A stretch of DNA of 16,203 nt from Clostridia bacterium (GTDB taxonomy: Bacteria > Bacillota > Clostridia > Oscillospirales > CAG-272): NCBI GenBank assembly GCA_017629395.1, contig JAGBXH010000123.1, positions 1 through 16,203 of the forward strand, in the 5' to 3' direction. The notes under the pieces were generated by a model. The model worked only from the letters and a program-made list of their open reading frames with translations, searched no databases and was not told where the DNA came from. How positions within the stretch are numbered: the first letter of the stretch is position 1; each line of letters begins with the position of its first letter. Of the stretch, positions 7,543 to 14,243 are shown piece by piece. A program made the position numbers and the translations under genes.

Positions 7543-9054
7543 TCACTCTCCTTGCTCTTGTTGTTTTGCGTGCCAATACTCGCGTACAGCCTCCTGCACG
7601 ATGGCGCGCTCGTCAAAGGGATGCTTGCCCTTTGCATCTATCTCGTATTTTTCATGCCCCTTGCCCGCAAGCAGGATCACGTCTCCCGCTCTTGCGTGCT
7701 CGACAGCGTGTCTGATCGCGCTGCGTCTGTCACGCAATACGCGATAATGTGCCCGTCTGTCCACGCCGCGCAGGATATCCGCGATAATGGCGTCTGTTGG
7801 CTCGGTTCTGCTGTTATCGGCAGTGATCACAAAGTAATCCGCCATGCGTGAAGCGATCTGCCCCATTTGGGCGCGCTTTCCCTTATCCCGATCTCCGCCG
7901 CAGCCGAATATCAGCACCACGCGCTGTGCGCGTGTTTTGATACGGCGCACCGAAGCAAGCAAGCTTTCCAAGGCATCCGGCGTGTGTGCGTAATCAATGA
8001 TCACGGAAAACGGCACACCGCCGCCAAGCGGCACGCGCTCCATTCTCCCGGGAACGGGGGCAAGCAGCGGCATCCCATCCCGGATGCTCTGCACGCGCAC
8101 GCCAAGCAAAAGTGCGGCGGCACAAGCCTGCACCGCATTGATGACTGCAAATTGCCCGCCCATCGGGCAAGCCACGCGCAGCCGTGCGTTCGCACTCACC
8201 AGCTTGAATTTGACCGAATCGGCACGCACCTCTGCCTCTTCGGCATAAAAATCCGCCCGCTTATCTCTTATCGAGCAGGTCATAGCCGCGCAGGAGCTTT
8301 GTGCCCGCAAGCCCGCCACACGTTCGTCATCAAGATTCAGTAACACGCGCTCACATTGCAGCAGCAGCTGTTTTTTTGCGGCAAAATAGTCGTCCATGCT
8401 GCCGTGATAGTCCAGATGGTCCTGCGTTACGTTGGTGTAAATTCCCAAGGCAAAGCGCAAGGGAGCACAGCGCCTTTGCGCCAGAGCGTGGGAGGTGACC
8501 TCCATGACCACAATTTTTGCTCCCTGCTCGGCAAACGCTGCCAGCATGGGATACAGCTGCTCGGGCGCGGGCGTGGTCATATTGGCGCAGCTTCCGGCAT
8601 CCGCGGGCATCTCGCCCAAGGGTCCCTCACACCGCACGGTTCCGATCAGTGCGCAAGGAATTTGCGCGTGCTTGAGCAAGCCATACAGCAGCCAGGCAAC
8701 CGAGGTTTTACCGTTTGTTCCCGTTACTCCGACAAATTGCAGCTTTTGGGAGGGCTTACCGTACCATGCATCCAGCAGATACGCCACCGCTGTGCGCGTA
8801 TCATCCGCGCAAATCGTCAAAAGCCCTTCGGGGACCTCCCCCGCATACGCCCGATCGATAAGCGCGGCACAAGCACCGCGTTCCATTGCCCGTGGCAGGT
8901 GATCGTGCCCATCCCCGCGCGTGCCGCGCAGGCAAACGAACAGCTCTCCCTTAGCCAGCCTTCCCGCATCGGTACAAATACCGCTCACGGGAACGTTTGC
9001 AGCACCGGGCGGATACGAAAGTCCCGCCGCGCTGCACAAATCAGAAAGAATCAT
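7543..9054 (-). CDS. murE: UDP-MurNAc-dipeptide ligase MurE, probably meso-diaminopimelate-adding
   Basis: A 503-residue cytoplasmic Mur ligase adding the third amino acid to UDP-MurNAc-L-Ala-D-Glu. The P-loop is TGTNGKTS at 111-118. The string MEVTSHALAQRR (184-195) and the Lys of DYFAAKKQLL (the carbamylated Lys position, about 227) are typical. NVTQDHLDYHG at 208-218 and GKGHEKYE at 464-471 are also family motifs. The specificity motif reads DNSR at 413-416. The Arg that contacts the meso-DAP carboxylate in DNPR enzymes is kept, whereas L-Lys enzymes carry DNPA-like motifs, so meso-DAP is the likely substrate despite Pro-to-Ser. The ATG at 9054 has CGGAGG 5 nt upstream. It follows the PBP gene by 69 bp, where I see no terminator. 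Confidence 0.96.
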   Translation of the reverse strand: MILSDLCSAAGLSYPPGAANVPVSGICTDAGRLAKGELFVCLRGTRGDGHDHLPRAMERGACAALIDRAYAGEVPEGLLTICADDTRTAVAYLLDAWYGKPSQKLQFVGVTGTNGKTSVAWLLYGLLKHAQIPCALIGTVRCEGPLGEMPADAGSCANMTTPAPEQLYPMLAAFAEQGAKIVVMEVTSHALAQRRCAPLRFALGIYTNVTQDHLDYHGSMDDYFAAKKQLLLQCERVLLNLDDERVAGLRAQSSCAAMTCSIRDKRADFYAEEAEVRADSVKFKLVSANARLRVACPMGGQFAVINAVQACAAALLLGVRVQSIRDGMPLLAPVPGRMERVPLGGGVPFSVIIDYAHTPDALESLLASVRRIKTRAQRVVLIFGCGGDRDKGKRAQMGQIASRMADYFVITADNSRTEPTDAIIADILRGVDRRAHYRVLRDRRSAIRHAVEHARAGDVILLAGKGHEKYEIDAKGKHPFDERAIVQEAVREYWHAKQQEQGE

Positions 9055-9123
9055 GAAAGCCTCCGAAAATTAGTTTGCTTTGGCTCTCCGTTCTTTTTTC
9101 AATCCGTTATTTTCAAGCTCGTT

Positions 9124-11463
9124 TCAGTTTCCCGCTCCGGGAAGCTCAGAATTTTCCACGTCGTCCGCTACGTTCTCGTCGCGGAAGTATACCGTAACGG
9201 TCGTACCAATCTCAACAAGCGTGCCGGGCTCTATCGATTGCGCGTACGCAGTTGCAGCCGTGCCGCTGGTATAGTTATACGTGCCCGAGATCTTGATATT
9301 CAGCTTGCTGCTTGCCAGTAAGCCGCTGGCAGCAACAGCCGTTTTGCCTGTCAGATCGGGCACCTTGACCATTTGCTTTTGTGCAGAGCGGTCGGTATAA
9401 ACGATCAGCTTTGCGCCCTGCTCTTCCATTCTGACGCCTGCGGCGGGAGATTGTGCAAAGATCAGATCTCCGTCACCAATGACCACCAGCTCAATACCCA
9501 TATCGTCGGTGATCCTGCGAGCAGCCTCAACCGTCCACCACTCCAGTGCAGGAGTCTTGACAGCCATTTTTTCCAGCTCGGCATCGGTATATACTGCCTC
9601 AACGCCAAGGTAAGGCAGAATCGTTTCCATCACGTTCCCCACGTAAGGTGCTGCCACGACAGAGCCGTACAGCGTGCCCTTGGTGGGCTGGTCCACCATG
9701 ATCAGCGTGATGTACTGCGGATCGTCCGCAGGTGCATACGCCACGGTAGAGCAGATATATTTGCCGTCGATGAGATTACCGTTCTCATCCTTTAAGTCCT
9801 TTTTCTCGGAGGTACCCGTCTTGGCTGCAATGCGATAGCCCGCCACGTATGCGTTCTTTGCACCGCCGTTGCCCGAAACGCCTTCCTCCAAGATCTGCGA
9901 AATAGTCTTGCAGGTCTGCTGACTGATGACCTGACGTTTGATCTCGGGTGCAAAGCTTTGGATGACGTTGCCGTTCTGGTCCACGATGCTCTTGACCAGT
10001 CTGGGCGTGACCAGATCACCACCGTTTGCAACCGCTGCGATAGCAGTCACGTGACCAAGCACAGAGATCTTGAAGTTCTGTCCGAACGATGCGGTAGCTA
10101 AATAAATGTCCGCGCTCTCAAACAGACCCTTATTCCAGAAGGTCACTCCCTCCACCGTGCTTCCCTCGCCCGGCAGATCAATGCCCGTCTTTTCAAAATA
10201 ACCGAATGCCTTGAAGTAGTTGTAGAAGTTGGAAGCACCGATGTCAGCGCCGATGCGCATCAGCCAGGGGTTGCAGGATTGCTGAATACCCTGGGCGAAG
10301 GTCAGCGAGCCGTGTCCCTGCACCTTATGGCACTTGATCTTGTGTCCATTGACAATGTGATAACCGGGACAGAACTGCGTGGTCTTGAGAATGCTCAGAT
10401 TTTCCTCGCACGCCATGGCTGCCGTGATGATCTTGAAGGTCGAGCCGGGCATATATACCTCGGTGACCGCTTTGTTGTTCCAGGTGGTCAGTAAAAGCTC
10501 TTGCGAAAGCTTGCCGTATTCCTCGCTATCCTTGGAAAGTCCGCTTTGCTCCAGCACCGCCAGGCTCTCCTCGTTGAGATCCCAGGGAGAATTGAGGTCA
10601 AAGGTCGGATAGACCGAAATGGCAAGGATATCACCCGTTTTGACGTCCATGACCACACCGCAGGCGCGGTTTTCACCGCCCGATTCGATATATGCAGCCT
10701 TGACCTGCTCGTCAAGCGCATTCTGCACGAACACGTCAATAGTGGTGTTCAGCGAATAGCCGGGCACGGCGGGCACCATGCTCTCATAATCATAAGGCAT
10801 CTCGTTACCGTCCGCATCGCGTGCGGTCACGTATTTGCCATCCATACCCTTGAGATATTGCTCGTAGGCGTACTCCAAGCCGTAAATACCAACGCCATCG
10901 CTGTTGGTAAAGCCTATGGTGTGTGCCCCCAGCGTTTCATAAGGATAATAGCGTGTTGCGGTCGCTTCCAGATAGATCATATCCTCCAGCCCGTTTTCGG
11001 CAATAAAGGTGCGGATCTGCTTGGCAATATCCGAGGTGACCTTGCGCGCGATCGTTCTGTCAAGATAATGCGTTTTAAGGGTCTGCAGATGCACGTCCTC
11101 ATAGCTGACGTCCTCAAGTCGCTCGGAAAGTCCGTGAGAAACGATATCCGCATAATCCACACCGCTCTCATCGCTCGCCTTTTTGATCGATCGGGGAGAA
11201 ATGAAGACGCGATAGGTGGTCACGTTGCCCGCCAGCAGAATGCCGTTTGCATCGTAGATCGCACCGCGATCCGCTTCGATGGTGGTCTGCGTGGTGATCT
11301 GGCTGATGACCTTTGCCTGATATTTTTCATATTCAACCGTTTGCAGGATCAGAATGCGCAGCATCAACAACGCAAAAGCCAGCGATACCGCTATGCCCAG
11401 TACCGCTGCTCTTTTCAATGTTTTGGTATCCGTTGTGTGCAGACTCAATTCAGTATCCTCCAT
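9124..11463 (-). CDS. spoVD: Class B penicillin-binding protein with two PASTA domains (SpoVD/FtsI type)
   Basis: From the ATG at 11463 this is a 779-residue transpeptidase anchored by one N-terminal helix (about 19-41) with the rest outside. After the PBP dimerisation domain (about 60-235), the transpeptidase domain has the active serine in STFK (S341-K344), SCN at 396-398 and KTGTS at 548-552. Two PASTA repeats follow (about 640-690 and 698-760). Cysteines C378 and C397 sit 37 and 56 residues after the active serine, close to the redox pair described in B. subtilis SpoVD. The start is uncertain. The ATG has a weak Shine-Dalgarno, while an in-frame TTG at 11446-11448 has GGAGG 8 nt upstream, and a GTG at 11538 has its AAGGGGA too close. 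It partners the SEDS protein FtsW. Whether it serves division, cortex synthesis or both is not decided by sequence. Confidence 0.9.
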   Translation of the reverse strand: MEDTELSLHTTDTKTLKRAAVLGIAVSLAFALLMLRILILQTVEYEKYQAKVISQITTQTTIEADRGAIYDANGILLAGNVTTYRVFISPRSIKKASDESGVDYADIVSHGLSERLEDVSYEDVHLQTLKTHYLDRTIARKVTSDIAKQIRTFIAENGLEDMIYLEATATRYYPYETLGAHTIGFTNSDGVGIYGLEYAYEQYLKGMDGKYVTARDADGNEMPYDYESMVPAVPGYSLNTTIDVFVQNALDEQVKAAYIESGGENRACGVVMDVKTGDILAISVYPTFDLNSPWDLNEESLAVLEQSGLSKDSEEYGKLSQELLLTTWNNKAVTEVYMPGSTFKIITAAMACEENLSILKTTQFCPGYHIVNGHKIKCHKVQGHGSLTFAQGIQQSCNPWLMRIGADIGASNFYNYFKAFGYFEKTGIDLPGEGSTVEGVTFWNKGLFESADIYLATASFGQNFKISVLGHVTAIAAVANGGDLVTPRLVKSIVDQNGNVIQSFAPEIKRQVISQQTCKTISQILEEGVSGNGGAKNAYVAGYRIAAKTGTSEKKDLKDENGNLIDGKYICSTVAYAPADDPQYITLIMVDQPTKGTLYGSVVAAPYVGNVMETILPYLGVEAVYTDAELEKMAVKTPALEWWTVEAARRITDDMGIELVVIGDGDLIFAQSPAAGVRMEEQGAKLIVYTDRSAQKQMVKVPDLTGKTAVAASGLLASSKLNIKISGTYNYTSGTAATAYAQSIEPGTLVEIGTTVTVYFRDENVADDVENSELPGAGN

Positions 11464-11609
11464 GTGATTTGCTCGCGTTTTAATAAAACAGCGGCGTGCG
11501 CCTGTGTCCGTCTCCTGCTCGGGCAAGAGTCGAAGCACTCCCCTTTTGCATTGCCGAAATCCGGCCCTGCATTGGGTGCGCCCGCCGCCTTTTTGACCCG
11601 ATCATATCT

Positions 11610-11637
11610 ATTATATCGGATCCTTCTTGTCCTTCAA
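11610..11637 (-). promoter_or_regulatory. Probable internal promoter for the PBP gene and downstream genes
   Basis: In the 209-bp gap between ftsL and the PBP gene, the minus strand has a consensus TATAAT (11610-11615) with TTGAAG (11632-11637) 16 nt upstream. A perfect TTGACA sits just before it (11638-11643) but at 22 nt, too far for a normal spacer. Predicted initiation near 11603 leaves a leader of about 140 nt. The promoter would allow the PBP-murE-murF-mraY-ftsW-murG-ftsQ segment to be transcribed apart from mraZ-rsmH-ftsL. Confidence 0.6.
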
Positions 11638-11641
11638 TGTC

Positions 11642-11670
11642 AATTTATGAACCGTGCGCTGCTTTTATGC
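11642..11670 (-). promoter_or_regulatory. Possible SigE-like sporulation promoter upstream of spoVD-like gene
   Basis: Minus-strand GCATAAA (11664-11670) and CATAAATT (11642-11649) are separated by 14 nt. Compared with the SigE consensus (KMATATT, 14-15 nt, CATACAHT) the first box matches 5 of 7 positions and the second 7 of 8. B. subtilis spoVD is known to be transcribed by SigE. AT-rich words occur by chance, so this stays tentative. Confidence 0.3.
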
Positions 11671-11672
11671 AG

Positions 11673-12545
11673 TTAATCCCGTAAAATTCCGATCGCGCTG
11701 AGCAAATTCGACAGCCCTTGCCCGAATTCGCTTTTTTGTTCATAAACCTCCACCGAATTTTGGCTCTCGGTGGTGAGCACCTGCGTGTCAACGAAATCGG
11801 AGCGCACCATGTTGTATTCCTCCACGGCGATCCGTTCTATCTCCAGCATATCGTTTTTGAGCGAAAGCTCGGTGTTTAGCATGGTATATTGCTTATCAAG
11901 CGCATCCAGCTTGTTTTGCAAAATGCTCGCCTCTCTGACTGACAGGCTTACCATAACCGAGCTGCCTACGATCATAAAGCAGCAAAGCGTGACCGTCAGC
12001 ATCGCGCCAAGCACGCCTGCGGGCATCTTCTTTACTTCACTTTTATCGCATTTTACTTCCTTTTCAATCGGGAGCCAATCTCGAGATACCTCAACCAACC
12101 TTGCGGTCGCGGGGCTTTCCAGATACTTGCGCACCGATTCGGGCACTTGCTCGGTCAGAGTAAGCCACAGGGCTTTTTTTGGCGACTGCCCTCCCGTAAG
12201 CTCTGCTTCCTTTTGATCGTTGGCTGCGACTCTTACGCTGTAGTTGGGCATCTTGTAGCTGCGCTGATCGTGATAATAGCGCACGAAGTCGTCCGCTGTC
12301 ATGTGACGCTCTCCCTTGTAAAGACCCGTGCGGTATTTATCCGCCTTGCCGTCAGAGACGCGCTCTGCCATAATGTACGCACCGGGTGCCATAGCGTGCG
12401 AGAGTGCCTCCTCGCGCTCTTGTCGCTTTGCATCGCTGCGCACGTGTGCGGCAATGCCTCTGTCCTTGTACCTTTTGCACAAGGCTTCCACGTACTCCGC
12501 ACAAGCGGTATAGTGGGGCTTTTTTGCTTGCATTGTGTGCTCCAT
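11673..12545 (-). CDS. ftsL: FtsL-like division protein with long unrecognised N-terminal region
   Basis: A 290-residue protein in the ftsL position between rsmH and the PBP gene. Residues 176-201 form one transmembrane helix. A heptad-like segment follows (about 203-238, LQNKLDALDKQYTMLNTELS) and then IERIAVEEYNMVRSD, closely resembling the juxtamembrane coiled coil and the end motif of FtsL/DivIC proteins. A short C-terminal tail follows. Ordinary FtsL proteins are about 100-120 residues, so residues 1-175 are an extra cytoplasmic region. It is rich in Lys, Arg, Glu and Tyr, with YHDQRSYKMPNYSVRV near 90-105, and I do not recognise it. The ATG at 12545 follows AAAGGAGG at 5 nt, and the Shine-Dalgarno abuts the rsmH stop 11 bp away. 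The FtsL role is inferred from position, topology and coiled coil. Confidence 0.75.
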   Translation of the reverse strand: MEHTMQAKKPHYTACAEYVEALCKRYKDRGIAAHVRSDAKRQEREEALSHAMAPGAYIMAERVSDGKADKYRTGLYKGERHMTADDFVRYYHDQRSYKMPNYSVRVAANDQKEAELTGGQSPKKALWLTLTEQVPESVRKYLESPATARLVEVSRDWLPIEKEVKCDKSEVKKMPAGVLGAMLTVTLCCFMIVGSSVMVSLSVREASILQNKLDALDKQYTMLNTELSLKNDMLEIERIAVEEYNMVRSDFVDTQVLTTESQNSVEVYEQKSEFGQGLSNLLSAIGILRD

Positions 12546-12556
12546 CGGGTCCTCCT

Positions 12557-13498
12557 TTATAATTTCTCGGCTATACGCAGCTTTGCACTGCGTGACCTGG
12601 GGTTAATCGAAAGCTCTTGCTCCGAGGGCAAGACGGGCTTGCGGCTGATCACCTCGATCAGCGGCTTTTTACCGCACACGCACACGGGAAAATCGCGCGG
12701 GCAGGTGCAGCCTGACGCCAAGGATGCAAAGGTCTGCTTGACCAATCTGTCCTCAAGCGAATGGAAGGTAATGATGGCAATTCTGCCACCGGGCTTGAGC
12801 AGATTTACGGCATCGCGAATCGTGGGCTCAATGACAGAAAGCTCACCGTTGACCTCAATACGAATTGCCTGGAAGGTGCGCTTAGCAGGATGGTGCCCGC
12901 CCTCCTTGGCTGCTGCGGGCATTGCGGACTTGATAATGTCCACCAGCTCACCGGTCGTACGGATAGGAGCCGACTCTCTTGCCTTGACAATGCGAGAAGC
13001 AATGCGAGGTGCAAATCTCTCCTCACCGTAATCGTATATAATGCGCTTGAGCTCCTGCTCCGTGTAGGTGTTTACAACGGTGTATGCGTCCAGCTTATCC
13101 TCGCGGTTCATGCGCATATCCAAGGGAGCGTCCGCCATGTAGGAAAATCCGCGATCCGCCGTATCCAGCTGATAGGAGGAAACGCCAAGGTCAAGCAGCA
13201 CGCCGTCCACGCCGTCAATGCCCAGCTCGCGGCACACCTGCGCCATCTCGGAAAAGTTACTGTGCACCACCTGCGCGTGCTCGCCAAAGCGAGAAAGGCG
13301 TTCGCTTGCCACGGCAACCGCAGTCAGATCGCGATCCAACGCGATCAGCTTCCCGCTGCCCAGACGAGAGGCGATCTCCTGCGAGTGCCCCGCACCGCCT
13401 GCCGTTCCATCAATATATATACCGTCCTGCTTGATGCAAAGCGCGTCCATGCACTCCTGCAGCAGTACCGAAACGTGAGAAAATACCTGCTCTGCCAT
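12557..13498 (-). CDS. rsmH: 16S rRNA (cytosine(1402)-N4)-methyltransferase RsmH (MraW)
   Basis: A 313-residue S-adenosylmethionine-dependent enzyme that N4-methylates C1402 of 16S rRNA in the decoding centre. It begins HVSVLLQE, followed by the SAM-binding loop GTAGGAGHS at 31-39 and the acidic residue pattern ALDRD at 53-57. Family-specific strings LLDLGVSSYQLD (101-112), RGFSY, PLDMRM and HHPAKRTFQAIRIEVN (202-217) are all present. So is FHSLEDR at 245-251 and the Cys cluster CTCPRDFPVCVCG at 264-276. The start is the ATG at 13498, 3 bp after the mraZ TAA. The Shine-Dalgarno is weak (GGGG about 9 nt upstream), consistent with translation coupled to mraZ. mraZ-rsmH as the first pair is the standard dcw head. 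Confidence 0.98.
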   Translation of the reverse strand: MAEQVFSHVSVLLQECMDALCIKQDGIYIDGTAGGAGHSQEIASRLGSGKLIALDRDLTAVAVASERLSRFGEHAQVVHSNFSEMAQVCRELGIDGVDGVLLDLGVSSYQLDTADRGFSYMADAPLDMRMNREDKLDAYTVVNTYTEQELKRIIYDYGEERFAPRIASRIVKARESAPIRTTGELVDIIKSAMPAAAKEGGHHPAKRTFQAIRIEVNGELSVIEPTIRDAVNLLKPGGRIAIITFHSLEDRLVKQTFASLASGCTCPRDFPVCVCGKKPLIEVISRKPVLPSEQELSINPRSRSAKLRIAEKL

Positions 13499-13501
13499 CT
13501 C

Positions 13502-13924
13502 TTACAACCCCAAAAGCTCCAGCTTTGCGCGCAGCTCGTCTCTGTCCTCGTTTTCAATCTCGGCTTCATACAACGCCTCCGCCCAGATCTCCACGCAATC
13601 GCAATTGCCTACCACGACCGCGTTCTTTTCTATTCCTGCAAAGTCCAAAAGAGCTTGCGGCAAGAGGATGCGTCCCTGTGAATCGGGAGTCACCTTAGCG
13701 GCATTTCTGTGCAAATAACGCAGCGCGGGCTCTGCTACCCTGCGCTCCTGCTGCTTGATGGGGGCAATATAATCGTTCCACCCCTCCAAGGAAAAGACCT
13801 TGAGCACCTGCGCACGGATATCACGGGCAACGATCAGCTCCTCGCCAAGCTCTTCACGGTGCTTAGCGGGAATAAACAGCCTGTTTTTGGCATCCACGCT
13901 ATGACGAAATTCACCTGTCAACAC
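13502..13924 (-). CDS. mraZ: Transcriptional regulator MraZ
   Basis: A 140-residue protein with two AbrB-like swapped-hairpin halves. The first DxxxR motif is DAKNR at 11-15, where Asn replaces the usual Gly. The second is DSQGR at 81-85. MraZ forms rings and binds arrays of TGGGN repeats upstream of its own operon to repress dcw transcription. The start is a GTG at 13922-13924 (GTGTTGACAGGTGAA) with AAGGAGG about 10 nt upstream; the adjacent TTG codon is an alternative. It is the first gene of the cluster and is followed 3 bp later by rsmH. A matching repeat array is present upstream (13978-14002), supporting autoregulation. Confidence 0.95.
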   Translation of the reverse strand: MLTGEFRHSVDAKNRLFIPAKHREELGEELIVARDIRAQVLKVFSLEGWNDYIAPIKQQERRVAEPALRYLHRNAAKVTPDSQGRILLPQALLDFAGIEKNAVVVGNCDCVEIWAEALYEAEIENEDRDELRAKLELLGL

Positions 13925-13977
13925 GGTATTCGATCCTCCTTTTCACGGTTTTCCACGATCGCATTGTACGACAAGCT

Positions 13978-14002
13978 CAACACTTTGCCCCACAATGCCC
14001 CA
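13978..14002 (-). promoter_or_regulatory. Probable MraZ operator (three TGGGN-type repeats)
   Basis: The minus strand reads TGGGG (13998-14002), 5 nt, TGGGG (13988-13992), 5 nt, TGTTG (13978-13982). The first two units belong to the nearly identical 10-bp repeats TGTGGGGCAT and TGTGGGGCAA. This is the 10-bp-period TGGGN-N5 pattern known for MraZ binding upstream of mraZ in E. coli. The array lies just downstream of the predicted start of transcription, where binding would block it. The third unit is degenerate. Confidence 0.75.
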
Positions 14003-14015
14003 CATCGGTATAATT

Positions 14016-14044
14016 ATTATAAACTTATTAGCATAAAAACGCAA
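14016..14044 (-). promoter_or_regulatory. Probable SigA promoter of the mraZ-led cluster
   Basis: A consensus TATAAT (14016-14021, minus strand) lies 17 nt after TTGCGT (14039-14044), a weak -35 matching only the TTG. Initiation is predicted near 14009, directly before the TGGGG repeats, leaving a leader of about 85 nt before the mraZ GTG. It is downstream of a terminator, so it is the natural entry for dcw transcription. Confidence 0.6.
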
Positions 14045-14098
14045 GAGGTCGCGCACGTTTTTTTGAAAAACCGTTCTGTTTTTTTGTATCTTTTGCGA

Positions 14099-14138
14099 AA
14101 AATTACGGGTACAATCCTAAAGTTGCACCCGTAATTTT
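14099..14138. terminator. Intrinsic terminator between spoVAF and the mraZ promoter
   Basis: A 12-bp perfect stem (AAAATTACGGGT with ACCCGTAATTTT) extends, past one A-C mismatch on the plus strand (G-T wobble on the minus), by three more pairs around an 8-nt loop. On the minus strand the stem ends in TTTTT followed by CGC, suiting termination of spoVAF transcripts before mraZ. The other strand continues TTTTAATAATTCTT, so it may also work there. Confidence 0.8.
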
Positions 14139-14185
14139 AATAATTCTTGTCATTACTTACATTTATTCCCAATTATTTATTTTTA

Positions 14186-14232
14186 CGCCATTTCCCGCAA
14201 AAGGAAATGACAAACCGTCGCGGGAAATGGCG
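14186..14232. repeat. 13-bp perfect inverted repeat after spoVAF
   Basis: CGCCATTTCCCGC (14186-14198) and GCGGGAAATGGCG (14220-14232) are exact reverse complements around a 21-nt loop. On the minus strand this hairpin starts 11 nt after the spoVAF stop and is followed by A-rich rather than T-rich sequence, so it is not a standard terminator. The loop contains GGAAATG (14203-14209), which can pair with CATTTCC of the left arm as an alternative fold. Possible 3'-end stabiliser or repeat unit. Confidence 0.7.
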
Positions 14233-14243
14233 CAGTATGACAT

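Noticed and set aside
11464..11538. GTG start at 11538 for the PBP gene
   Set aside because: Its only Shine-Dalgarno-like sequence (AAGGGGA) directly abuts the codon, and the added 25 residues do not resemble a class B PBP N-terminus.
11638..11643. Perfect TTGACA as the -35 of the TATAAT at 11610-11615
   Set aside because: The spacing is 22 nt; TTGAAG at 11632-11637 gives a usable 16-nt spacer instead.
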